DNA of 64,000 bases from Ophiostoma sp. CBS 140.51 (Eukaryota; Ascomycota; Sordariomycetes; Ophiostomatales; Ophiostomataceae). Location of the stretch: NCBI GenBank assembly GCA_029298735.1, contig JANSLP010000013.1, positions 62,001 through 126,000 of the forward strand, read 5' to 3'. The translations under genes and the position numbers were made by a program. The notes beneath the pieces were generated by a model, which saw only the letters and a list, made by a program, of their open reading frames with translations, made no database searches and was not told where the DNA came from. Positions within the stretch are counted from its first letter, which is position 1. Every line of letters starts with the position of its first letter. Shown one piece after another: positions 47,560 to 58,398 of this stretch.

Positions 47560-49963
47560 ATGCCAAACGGAGCGATGTGGTCCATGGTGACCGACACCGC
47601 AGTGGAGATTGCCCGTACGTTGTCCAACGATGGATGGATTGAAGAAGGCGTCATCTTTGACAACGATTCTTTCTGCCAAGACCGGGAATGCTAACAATGC
47701 AACAATAGGGAGAGCGAGCGAAGAGACGGACTCTGAAGGTACGCAATTGAAAGAGGGCTGGGGAAGCAGCCTCACGTGGCTGGGGAACATCGTGGGCGAC
47801 GAGCTCCGATGCGATATCATCAACGACCTCCTTTCCACAGACGGCACAACAGAATCATGATAACTAACACTCTGGTAGGCGGCGATTCTTCCAAAAAGGA
47901 AATCTACGCATCATGGGCCATCTTCATCCTGATCATGCTGCTGATCGTGGCTTTCTTCACAAGCTACATCCTACAGCAGCAAAAGGTCACAGCTGTCCAT
48001 GAAACGGTCATCTCCATCTTTGCTGGTGAGTTCATCTCCCTGTCTTTCCTTGTCGTTGCCCTCAAATCTAACCCATGTTCCCTTAGGTATGACGGTCGGC
48101 CTTATCCTCCGAGTGACTGCTGGCGACAGTATCCGCGACCTCGTCAGTTTCGACTACCAGATCTTCTTCAATTTACTACTACCACCGATTATCCTCTCCT
48201 CCGGCTACGAACTACATCAAGGGAATTTCTTTCGAAATATCGGCACGATCCTCACCTTTGCGTTCGCCGGTACCTTCCTGTCGGCCATTGTCATTGGCGT
48301 TATTCTCTGGCTGTACACCCGCATTCCCCTCGAGGGTCTCAGCATGAGCTGGATCGATGCCATCTCTGTCGGCGCCACCCTCTCGGCCACGGATCCCGTC
48401 ACGATTCTCGCCATCTTCAACTCGTACAAGGTCGACCCCAAGCTGTACACCATCATCTTTGGCGAGTCCATCCTCAACGACGCCATTGCTATTGTCATCT
48501 TCGAGTCGGCACAGAAGTCCAAGAACAGCTCGGCCACCTCGTCGGGCATTGTCAGCCTACTCAAGGGTATTGGCATCTTCTTGAAGGACTTCTTCGGCAG
48601 CATGTTTATCGGTGCCATGGTCGGCATCATTGCCGCCCTGTGCCTCAAGTACACCTACGTGCGCCGCTACCCCAAGATTGAGAGCTGTCTCATTGTCCTC
48701 ATCGCCTACGCCACCTACTTCTTTTCCCAGGCTGTGGAGATGTCGGGTATTGTGTCTTTGCTCTTCTGCGGAATAACCCTCAAGCACTACGCCTACTTCA
48801 ACATGTCCCGCCGCACACAGCTGTCCACCAAGTACATCTTCCAGGTGCTGGCCCAGCTATCGGAAAACTTCATCTTCATCTACCTCGGACTCTCCCTCTT
48901 CACCGAAAAGGATCTGCAGTACCAGCCGCTGCTCATTATCGTCACTGTCATGGCCGTGTGCGCTGCGCGCTGGGTCGCCGTCTTCCCGCTATCCAAGGCC
49001 ATCAACTGGTTCATCCACTACCGCGAGCGTCGTCGTGGCATCGTTAACTCCGCCGACGAGCTGCCGTACAACTACCAGGCGATGCTCTTCTGGGCTGGTC
49101 TGCGTGGTGCTGTCGGTGTCGCTCTTGCGGCTCTGCTGACAGGCAAGGACACGTACGCGCTCAAGGCCACTGTGCTTGTCGTGGTGGTGCTGACTGTCAT
49201 CATCTTTGGCGGTACGACGGCCCGTATGCTCGAGATTCTCGGTATTCGTACTGGCGTCGTCGACGAGATCGATTCGGACGACGAGTTTGACATCGAGCCT
49301 GTCGGACCTTATGTTAAGCGCAATGGTGGCTTCGGCTACAACCCGCCGCGCGTTCCGGGCACCTATGCTGGCTCGCCACTGCCTCTTAACCGGCTGGGCA
49401 GCAGCAGCGGCAGCGGCAGTGGTGGCGGTGGTGGTGCAGGCGCTAACGGCACAAAGCGTGGCTACTACCCGAGCGGCAGTGCCGACGACGGTGCCGATCG
49501 CCGCAGCTGGACGACAGGCATGCGGTCTCCGAACCCGATGGGCGGCGGATCGAGCCTCAGCCGTAAGAGTTCTGTGCACGACCTGGCGTCGGGCGAGCGG
49601 TCTGATCTGCTTGGCTACTCGGCCAGCGCCACCGACTCTGAGGTCGGCAGCGATATCGACACTTCCGACCTGCCGCCACCAGCACCCCGCCGGCGGTCAA
49701 GTCCCCTGCCGCCTGGCGCACCCGAGTCGTACGGAGTTGATATGGGCGCTGCGAGCAGCTCGTCTGCAGCGGCCGGCAGCAGCTCAGCAGCGGCAGGCAC
49801 AAGTACACCCACAACACACATGTCGGCCACGGCAGCCTTCCGCCAGCTGTGGAACACCGAAGACCCGACGGCGCTGCTGCGGCAGCTCGATGAAGACTAC
49901 ATCAAGCCGAAGCTACTGCTGGACGGCGGCAATGGACGCGGCAACGGCGGCAGCAATGTATGA
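47560..49963 (+). CDS. NHX1: NHX1-type endosomal/vacuolar Na+(K+)/H+ exchanger
   Basis: Secondary transporter of the CPA1 family that exchanges luminal protons for cytosolic Na+/K+ in late endosomes and vacuoles. Four exons: 47560-47614, 47709-47738 (only 30 nt), 47879-48025 and 48087-49963; introns 94, 140 and 61 nt, all phase 1, GT..AG; 702 aa. The start lies in a strong GCCACCATG context. Membrane part: first TM near residues 37-57 (ASWAIFILIMLLIVAFFTSYIL), the amiloride-site-like FFNLLLPPIILSSGYELHQG, the DPVTILAIF segment with D180, and the GESILNDA motif with N208-D209, the conserved ND ion-binding pair. Further helices run through FWAGLRGAVGVALAALLTG to FGGTTARMLEILGIRTGV. The cytosolic tail is Gly/Ser-rich (DEIDSDDEFDIEP onward) and likely regulatory. 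Family assignment is firm; compartment is inferred from homology. Confidence 0.95.
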
Positions 49964-51413
49964 TGACTTCTTCTCTTTTTTGGAATAATTTCCTCTTTTT
50001 GTCTCTTTTTTATTGTTACGATATGAAACCTACGGTTTTCTCTTTTAACCTTTATTACCCCAGAAAGAAAAGGATTTGGCGGGAAAAGGGTACATTCGAC
50101 GATGATGGGGTGGGCGGGCTAGATGAAGAGGATAGGCTCTTGGATATGTTGCTCTCTTCGTCGCATTGGGTTTTGGAGCCAGGCTTTTGCTTTGGCCTGC
50201 GCCTCTTGGTGTAGTTTTCTATTTTCCTTTTCCTTTTTATTTCTCTCTCTTTCTGGCATCCATCTTAGGGGTTATGAGGCATTGCATTGTAAGGATGCCC
50301 CACGGTACATACTATGTAGACTTTTTGGCAAATGAAAACACGAATCGATCACATGGCGTCCCTTCTCATCGTGATAGTCCTTGTTTGATGTTTGCCTGAT
50401 CTATTTCAGTATGAAGAGAAATGAGGCTTCACAATCCGTTATATAAAAAGCAGTTTCTCTTTGAATTTTAAGAGAGAAGTCAATCAAAGTTGCACCTGCA
50501 GCCTGTTGCCTTTTACATCCCCATACTTAGTATGTTCTCGGACTCGCACTTTGATTTCGTACGACATATCACTGCGCAGAGATTCCCCAGTAGTGGAAAT
50601 GTCGGTGCCTGATCGGCCTCGTTGGTTCCTGTCTATTTTTATCAGGACCAGTCGTCGTTTTTTAGTGGTGTGGCGAGCAGCGTAATAGCGAGCAGTAAGC
50701 GAGTTGACTGACGACGCGCGCCTCGCCGTGTGGGGCCAATGGCGTCGCTCTTTGTTCCCAGTGTGCCAGTTTTACAGGTCGTCCAGGTCGCTATTGGACC
50801 CAGCCTCGACAGCCCAGAAACTTGGGGCGGCTTCGCCCCCCAGGCACCGCTTCCGCTTCTGGAACTCGGGTTCTCAACGGCAAGGCGTAACTCGAGGAAA
50901 CCACGTTCCTGCCTTGTCCTGTCCCCGTGATACTTATCTCGTCACCTTCCTCTTTCCCATAGTACTTTTCTGTAGAGCTTCTCTAGACCTCCTTTTTGAA
51001 AGCTTCTTGCTCCTCACACACATACACCTTTTACTAGCCTTGGTTACCGGTTCTTCGCGAATCTTCACACCTCTCTCGACCTCCAACCCGTAACTGGTCT
51101 AGGGCTCAGCCTCGTTTTGAGTGCGCAACCCCGCTACCGACCACATCGCAGCTTCTATTACAACATTTCTTTCCTCTGTTCTCGAAAACAAATAAAAGAG
51201 CCTTCCCTTGCTATATTCGACCCTTTTGTTCGCTATAGGCTGCTGAGGGTACAGCTTCTCTTTCTTCTCATCCGTGGCGTTATCTCAACCCGCGACATCC
51301 TCTGTCTCATCTTCCCAGCTCAAGCCAAGCTCTGCGGAGCGAGCAACCTCAAACCTCGCAACAAAACTCTCTCGACGAGGCAAGCCCTCGAATAAAGTCT
51401 ACAACTGCCTATC
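49964..51413. other. Spacer with promoter and leader of the 559-aa coiled-coil protein gene
   Basis: 1.45 kb with no supported gene. The last 480 bases are CT-rich with several plus-strand open but motif-free frames and look like promoter and leader of the gene at 51414. The first 300 bases, T-rich, are probably the NHX1 3' UTR. Confidence 0.5.
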
Positions 51414-53093
51414 ATGCTCGACGAAAACCTTCCTACGTTCATCTTCCGGCCTATGCCCGACCACCCCTCGAGCTCCGTCGTCTACTTCACCCGCAGCGGC
51501 TCCGACCCGGCCCCCGAATACGTCTTGCGCATTGCCGATCCTGTTTCAAAGCCTGCCTGCCGCGGCGTCTATGCGGCCGCTTTGACCGATCCCTACAACA
51601 GTAACGATGTCGTCTACGGCGAAGCGGCGGTGACACCAGAGTGGCAGCAGCCTACACTGTCGGCTGCCGAGCTGCGTGATCACAGAGAACGCGGCACAGA
51701 GGCCGCAGGCGCCAGCCCAACACCCAAGATCCCCGACTCGTTCGCCATCTCGCTCTACAATCCAGACCAGTCCGTGGCCGTACGGCATACATCGAGCGGC
51801 TGGAACCGAACCGAGTCGTGGGAGTTTGAGATCCCCATCGAGACGTTCCGCGCCCCCAGTGCAAGCCGGCTCGACAGACAACAAACGATCCCCGACTCGA
51901 CCGCGTCAGCATCAGCAGCAGGCGACGCAGGTGTGAATGTGACACCTAAGAATGCATTTCGCTGGAAGCGTGATGGCCGTCTGGGCAACAAGGACATGAC
52001 GTGCTACATGACGGGCCAGACTGTGGGGCTGCAGCGCAGCAAAGAGCCTGACATCACTGTGGCCTTGTTCAAGCACGGCCGCGATCCTGCCGTGACCATT
52101 TACGAGCCGAACCTGCAGCGGGTGGACGTGCAGGATCGCAAGGGGCTGGATCTGGTGCTTCTGCTGAGTGCACAGGTCATCCGTGACCTGTATCTGGTGC
52201 CACGGTCGGACCCGTTCAACATGGACGGTGGTGCTGCAGCGGCTGGTGGCCGTCGAAAGAATTCACGCCCTGCTGGTGCACCCGTGCCTGTTCCTGTAGC
52301 CAACCTAGTGCCCGGTAGCAACGCTGCTGGCGCGCGGCCACAATCGACATACAACGAGCCGGCTGTCATGACGTCAGCCATTCCGAGTGGACCAGGCGGG
52401 CCGGTTGGCGGTGCTGGCGGTGTTGGTGGCGGCCGTGTTGCTGGCTCTACACCTTCGGCCGCCGCAATCGATGCAGAGACCAAGCGCCTGCAGGTGATGC
52501 TCGAGCGTGAAGAAAAAGAGCGTGTCAAGCGCGAGCGCGAGGAAGAGAAGCGTATCAAGAAGATGCTTGAGGCTGAGGAGAAGGAGCAGCGACTGCGTGA
52601 TGCCGAGATCGCCAAGGAGACTGAGCGGTTAAGAAAGATGTACGGCACTGAGGGCCAGGACCTGCCCTCGACCGTGCCACCACCAGCCGGCCCGCCACCC
52701 TCGTCCAACGCATCGCGCCCTGTTCCACCACCACCGCCACCACCAGCATCTTCTTACGCCGGATATCCAGGCAACAATGGCTACTACTTCCCGCCTCAAC
52801 AACAACAATACTTGGGCCATCCACCGCTACCCCCGCGGCCGGTAAGTGCAGGGCCATCTAGCCAGTCGAATTCCAGTTCGTGGTGGCAGAGGCCAGGATC
52901 AGGATCCGGGTCAGGAGGAGGAGCTGCTAACAGCGGCAGTAACAAAAAGACGAGCGGATTTTTAAGTAACCCGGCGGCCAGCGTCAGCGGGTTCTTTTTG
53001 TCGTCCTCGTCCGGCAACCGGAACCGGTCATCGTCAGCGGCAGACGGAGACGAACGCAGCCGTATCCAGAAGAAGCGGAGTGTGCACTTCTAG
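51414..53093 (+). CDS. Conserved-looking coiled-coil protein of unknown function (559 aa)
   Basis: Single exon from ATG 51414 to TAG 53091-53093. The N-terminal about 260 residues look folded and beta-rich (TFIFRPMPDHPSSSVVYFTR, ESWEFEIPIE, FRWKRDGRL, CYMTGQTVGLQRS, DITVALFKHGRDPAVTIYEP), ending in a hydrophobic helix (LDLVLLLSAQVIRDLYLV). A single buried helix after beta strands recalls Tubby/LURP-one-like folds, which is inference only. A Gly/Pro linker follows, then a highly charged coiled coil near residues 344-405 (Glu/Lys/Arg repeats), Pro runs, and a Ser/Gly-rich tail. A GGTAAGT at 52841-52847 could serve as a minor donor, but the frame stays open without it. No TM segment. Convergent with STE50. 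Confidence 0.88.
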   Translation: MLDENLPTFIFRPMPDHPSSSVVYFTRSGSDPAPEYVLRIADPVSKPACRGVYAAALTDPYNSNDVVYGEAAVTPEWQQPTLSAAELRDHRERGTEAAGASPTPKIPDSFAISLYNPDQSVAVRHTSSGWNRTESWEFEIPIETFRAPSASRLDRQQTIPDSTASASAAGDAGVNVTPKNAFRWKRDGRLGNKDMTCYMTGQTVGLQRSKEPDITVALFKHGRDPAVTIYEPNLQRVDVQDRKGLDLVLLLSAQVIRDLYLVPRSDPFNMDGGAAAAGGRRKNSRPAGAPVPVPVANLVPGSNAAGARPQSTYNEPAVMTSAIPSGPGGPVGGAGGVGGGRVAGSTPSAAAIDAETKRLQVMLEREEKERVKREREEEKRIKKMLEAEEKEQRLRDAEIAKETERLRKMYGTEGQDLPSTVPPPAGPPPSSNASRPVPPPPPPPASSYAGYPGNNGYYFPPQQQQYLGHPPLPPRPVSAGPSSQSNSSSWWQRPGSGSGSGGGAANSGSNKKTSGFLSNPAASVSGFFLSSSSGNRNRSSSAADGDERSRIQKKRSVHF

Positions 53094-54006
53094 TCGGTAT
53101 CTTTGAATTCACAGCTGCTGTTTTCTATGGAAATGGGATGGGTGTGTTTCTCGCCGGGCTCTGTATTTTGCTTTTATTTCACATAACAACATCTGGCGAT
53201 CACGATTTATACCCATGGGAACGTCGATATTGTTTTATCATAGGCGTATGCTTGTTTTATTTTTTACTTTGCATGATATCAGCCATTTTATTTCTGTCAA
53301 GTTTTTACATAGCGATTTCAAATATTCAATATCAGACGACTTTCGATTGCAGAACACACTATCACAAACTTCGAGACGAATTAGAGCATATATGACGACA
53401 GGTGCAACAGATGCACACATATATATAAATGCGAAAATAATATACCGAGGAAAACGCCTGCCCTCCAAAATAGTAGATATATGAGACAAAAGAAAAGCAA
53501 AAGCCAGAAGCCAGAAGCCAAAAGAACGACAGCGCCCGTAGGCCATAAGCCTCAAGCCCTGTCATGATGCAGTCGTAAGGACGGTGACCTTTCTTCTTCT
53601 TTTCTTCTCCAACGGGCCAAAAAAGTACAAAACGCTCAATGCTTGGTGATTGCGTCAACACGGCGAACACACGCTATCCTGCCTTACCCCCAGTTGGTTT
53701 CTTTTCTGCAACCCGTTCGTCTTCACCCCATTGTACCTCTGCGGAAACCCTGCGCACACTTGGTCTCTTGTTACCAAGATGGCATCTGTGTCTCAGCTAC
53801 ACAAACGAGACGGTAGCACGCCGCTACATTTTCGTGTCCCGTTTTCCGCGGGGCAGATGCCGTCCAAGCGATGCGTCATGTTGGGGGCCCAGCTCTGGAT
53901 AGGTGCCTTGGGCTGGCGACGAACCGGATGCATGCAAACTTTCAACTGATATCATCTTTTCAGACCACAAGTGGTCTTCTCCATCAACCCTGTGTATTCC
54001 CTTTGC
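53094..54006. other. Convergent 3' region coiled-coil gene / STE50
   Basis: 913 bases without a supported gene. AT-rich in the first 400 bases; a short tandem repeat of AGAAGCC units sits at about 53500-53523. Confidence 0.5.
53500..53523. repeat. Short tandem AGCCAGA repeat
   Basis: Three near-identical copies of AAGCCAG/AAGCCAA in a row, with diverged GGCCATAAGCCTCAAGCCC copies about 30 bases further on. Non-coding; a small minisatellite-like tract. Confidence 0.45.
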
Positions 54007-55706
54007 TCAGATGATGCCACCCGGCGGGTCATAGCCGGTTGACGCTCCCCGGGCCGCTGCGTTCAAACCTGCACTCCCTGGTACGTCCGTCGGTCCATCC
54101 ATTTGTGCGTTAGCGGTCTTTCGCAACATGAACATGGGCTTCTTGCCCTCCTTATCCAACTGCTTGAAAAGAATGAGGGGCTTCTCGTTCAGTGCTAAGC
54201 ACCGCTCTTGATCGCCATACACAATGTATAGGGCATACTGGTCTGGCGGAGCGTTGATCTGATAGCGTCGCAGGGCAGCCGGCAAGACCTTGTAGCAAGG
54301 ATCCTCCATGCTGACGCGGAACGACTTGAAAATCTCCACAGCCGCATTGCTGCCAGGTGTGTCGGGAGCGGGGGTTTGCATCCGCCGTGGTGTGCCAGAG
54401 TGCTTGTCGCGAGATGAGGAGTTGTACATGTGGTCACGGTCGCTCTCAGCGAAAGTAGAACGGCCGGATGGTGTTGGTTGATCGGAGCGGTAGGAGCGGG
54501 AGGCGAGTGTCGTTCCCGCGATGGGTGGAGATGTAGGTGATGGGATATTTGGAGAAGGATATGATGGTGATGAAGCGGTCTGGCCGTTGCCGTTTGCAGC
54601 AGCCAGATGTTGCGAGGAGAGGACAGCACGTTCGGCGGCGTTGGCAGGATCGAGAGTCTGCTCGGCGATCATCCGGTCGTGAGTAATTTGAAGGTGCGTT
54701 GGGGAGGTGGTCTTCGGTGTCGTCCCTGTTGGGACCATCTTCCGGGTCGAGTACTGGCGCTTGATGTTGATGGAATGTGTGCCAGATTGAGGTGTGGTGA
54801 TGGGAGGAGAGATGATAGCTTCGAAAGGATAGGACTGGTCGTTGTTGGCGGCCGTGCTGCTTCCATTGCTGTTCACGTGTGGCAACGGCTGTTGCTCTTT
54901 GACGAGACGCAGTGCCGGCAGGACATCTTCGCGCAGACGGCGGAAGTCCTCCGTCAGACGCCGGTAGTCCTGCTCGAACAGGCTCATGCGCTCGTCTCGT
55001 AAACGCAGCTGCTCGACCAGGTTTTTGATATCCTTCAATGTGGCCATAGTCGCTTGCGCTTCAGTTTCGGCGGCTATTGATAGCGTAGGTTAGCATAGAA
55101 GTTCAGCTACAAGAAACTAGAGCATAGGATAGAATACGTACTCAGAGGAACATAGTGGTCGCTCTCTATCGGGACTTCTTGTGCCTTTTTGACCTCATAG
55201 ACGCTCTTGAGGATCGTCAGACGGTGACCGACACTGTTGACGCCCATCTGCTTCAGATCATCATGCAGCAAAGCAACCAGAGCCTCGCCAACAATCTCGT
55301 TTTCTAGTCCAGGGGGTTAGCGCACGCCAACAACAACGGTGGCCTTTGACAGGTGTCAGGCACCGGCCATGGCACTCCAGGAACGGACACAGGCCCATAT
55401 ATGCCGTATAAAACTAAAGGAACCAGACGCACCGATAAAGCCGTCTGCGTATTGCTGCAGACCAATCGTGGCGATGAAATCGGCACACTCTTCAGCGCTC
55501 CAGTCGGTGATGATCGTTTCGGGCAGCCGATCGGCGCTGCTGTGGTAGCCATAGGTGGTGGGCGTGTGTTCGGCGGATGGGATGTCGGTTTCGGTGGGTG
55601 AAAGTTCAGACTCCGTAGCATCGATCGGAGAGCTATCGTGGATGTCGCGCTCGTACTCGTCGTCGGCATCCGATTCAGCGTACGCCGTGCCCTGTTGGAA
55701 ACTCAT
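54007..55706 (-). CDS. STE50: STE50 MAPK-cascade adaptor (SAM and Ras-association domains)
   Basis: Adaptor that tethers the MAPKKK Ste11 to upstream Cdc42/Ras signals in mating, filamentation, virulence-related and HOG-type pathways. Exons 55433-55706 (ATG at 55706, context GCCGCCATG), 55142-55303 and 54007-55073; introns 129 and 68 nt, GTGCGT..TAG and GTACGT..TAG, all phase 1; 500 aa. The SAM domain spans the first intron, residues about 69-135 (DWSAEECADFIATIGLQQYADGFI, then ENEIVGEALVALLHDDLKQMGV and HRLTILKSVYEV). A coiled-coil segment follows (IKNLVEQLRLRDERMSLFEQDYRRL), then a Ser/Pro/Thr-rich linker with many SP/TP sites, likely MAPK targets. The C-terminal RA domain is near residues 390-470 (IFKSFRVSMEDPCYKVLPAALRRY..ALYIVYGDQERCL..PLILFKQLDKEGKKPMFMLRK). 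Domain order and size match Ste50. Confidence 0.95.
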
Positions 55707-57105
55707 GGCGGCGGAAAGGGGACTGATTGTCGCTTAGTAGAAAGAAATGGGAGGAGAGGCGGAGGAAGTGATGCCAGGAAAAGGCGTGGGATGAGGCTGC
55801 AGGATAGGAGCGAGAGAGAGAGAGGGGAGATGGCGATGTCGGTTCTCGTTGAGGGAAGACGACAAACGTTTAGCGGGATCGACGGTCGACAAGATGTCGG
55901 GCCTGGGTGGCGAGGCAGCGAGCGTCAAACCGTTAAAAAGGCTCCCTTTGCCTTTTGTGCTGTCGTTGAACGTCTTCGCTTCCGTTCTTCTCAACCCCTC
56001 GTCGACAAGGTGCGGACGAGGATGAAGATGGGAAGCGAAGAACGCAGTGCGAAAATGGGCCGCTGGTCCCCTCCTTTCGTTGGGTTGGAAGGAATGGCTG
56101 GCGCTACTGAAGGGAGCTCATTAGAGCAACGGTGGCAGTTCGGGTCGCAAGGGAGGTCGGGCGAGGGAGAAAAAGGAGAGACAGGAGCGACAGAAGAGCA
56201 GGAGAGAGAGAGAGTCGGCGAGGGCGAAATGCAAAAGGTGAAATGCGAGAGAGATAAAAGCGACTTCGTCGTGCTTCGTCGTGGGGGGAAGACGACAAAA
56301 TCAACGGAGACAAGAGGAAAAGGGGAAAATAAAGAAAATGCAAGAAGCAAAAATAATAGGAGAAAGGCGTGCAAATAGGCGAGTGAGGAATGGAAGAGGA
56401 GTCCAAAAAGAGAGCCAAGCGCCGGCCAGCTCCAGCGAAAAATGACGAGGGGAAGGATTTCTGGGGGCGGACAGTCCTTGGAGGACAGCCAAATTGAACG
56501 TCTAGGGCGGGCGGCTTTCGCGCGCTCGCTGGACTTGGGCCTGGTGTTCAGTGCTGTGCGCTTTGGCCGAAGATCGTGTTGATGGTCACTCGTGTTTGTG
56601 TAATTAGGACGAAAGTCGAAAGGGGCGGAGAAGAAGCAGAAAAAGGAGAGATCGGAGGAGAGACGATCAGAGGGACAAAAGAAACAAAAGACGACAAATC
56701 TAAGGAAGGCACGACAGACAAGAATCGACAGAACAATCTGAAGATTCCAAGAGGGAAGGGACGACGGGTGCTGTTGCGCTTGTGTCGGGACGACGGGGCA
56801 TTAAATTGAAGCGTCAAAGAGGACGGTAGGAGCGGACGGCGTGGGAGTGGTGGACTTTGGGTCTGGATGGGAATATGTATCTCTTCTCTGCTGTCTTTTG
56901 TCTTTTGGATGGGCCACAGCACTATGAGCAACACACACATTATTACGGCGCACGCTGTGTGGGTAGAATTTGGCAGGCGCGGCCCACTCAAGCAGGAGCA
57001 ACGCAGAAAAGGGACTGGACCAGCAGTGGCCAGACAGAGCAAGTACGAGCCAGGGGGTGGTATATTTAGAGTCTAGCGCCCACAGCACATTGGTGCCCTG
57101 CGGCA

Positions 57106-57137
57106 GGGAGTGGGGACAGGAGGGGACAGGAGGGGGG
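57106..57137 (+). other. Potential G-quadruplex motif
   Basis: Four G-runs (57106-57108, 57112-57115, 57122-57125, 57132-57137) are separated by loops of 3, 6 and 6 bases and built on a repeated GGGGACAGGA unit. This fits the standard G3+N1-7 pattern on the plus strand, which is the template strand for any STE50 leader this far upstream. Confidence 0.5.
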
Positions 57138-58334
57138 CAGGAGGAAAGAGCGTGAGGGAACGACGAAGAAAGATGGCAAGAGCGTTGCAACGAAGGGGCA
57201 AACCGAGCACATACGGTGTATCTTCAGGGCAAGAACGAAGGAGAGCAATTAGGAAGTGGCAGGGGCGTCCGTCGTACAAAAGAAGAAGGGGCTATCGTAG
57301 GGGGACAAGAATGAAGCAACGCTCTCTGAGTGGCCCTCCAGCAAATACGCCGTATCTTAAGAGGCTCTGGTCATTCTAGATCACAGATGTTCCCGCCTTA
57401 TTCGTGCGAACACACGTTGTGCTTTCCTCTGTGGCGCTTTTAAGGCCGTCGCGTGCCTTGCCCTATGTCTTGATTATATGATGAGTTTTTGAGCGTCTGT
57501 CTCTGTCTGCTTTGTATCTCTTGCCTATTTGATCACCTTCATAAGCCTTTTGCCGCCAAAAGAGCTGACAGCAATAGATTCAAAAGTGGGAGCAACCGCG
57601 CACGCAGAACCAAGACACCCAATACGCCACCTTCCCGAAATGCAGCCACTCACAGAGGCAGGAGGGGAAGGAGCTGCACACCACAATACCACCGGAGAGG
57701 AGAGAATACATAAAGAGGCAAGAACGAGGCAGGATGTGCAGGCCCAGAACGACAGCATGAAGTATCTTTCATGCATGTAGGGAAATGGAGGAGGTATCCT
57801 AAAGCGTGCTAGACCGCAAGACACAACAACCGCCTGATCGAGAAGCGACAAACAGACAAGGCCAGTCCGGGCCCACACGGCTGCTGCCAACACCGCAGCG
57901 TGCAGCACACTGCAGCACAACGGGCGCCTGTGGTTTTCTTGGGTCTCCGCAGGGAGAAAGAAGGTGCAGGTACAAGTACATATGTACAAGGACGGAGCTC
58001 GCAGTAGGGAGAAGGAGAGCGATCCTGCCTCTTCCGCTGGCTGGGTGTGGGTGGTCTGGATGTGCTTTTGCCATTTGGGGGGGAAGGAGCCTGTGAGCCT
58101 ACTGCAGCCTTGTCTGTGGGCTTTTTGGTAAGAGATACTCAGGCACTCCAACATCGCGGGGGATAGGCAAAGTATACAAAGTACAATGTGAGATACGGAT
58201 CCCGATGAACGATACGGAGAACGGACGGCGGCATTCTCATACGGCGCATGTTACGCAGACGGTCCACAGCCGGCCCACCGGTCCCAAACAACATCTCGAC
58301 CTGTTGATCCTAGCCACGAGGCTGGGAGTATATC

Positions 58335-58398
58335 TCAGCTCTGTCTATCAGCTCTGTTCATCAATTCTGTTCATCTGTTCTGTCCATCAGCTCTGTGC
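58335..58398 (+). repeat. Degenerate CTGTTCATCAG tandem repeat
   Basis: Five imperfect copies of a roughly 11-14-base unit (CTCTGTCTATCAG, CTCTGTTCATCAA, TTCTGTTCATCTG, TTCTGTCCATCAG, CTCTGTGCTCAAG). Together they encode a Ser/Cys/Val-rich stretch in the otherwise unremarkable 140-codon frame. Non-coding minisatellite is the simplest reading. Confidence 0.55.

Noticed and set aside
55638..56378. 246-codon plus-strand frame overlapping STE50 exon 1
   Set aside because: Starts at GTG inside STE50 antisense and continues through purine-rich leader; Gly/Glu/Arg-rich with no domain.
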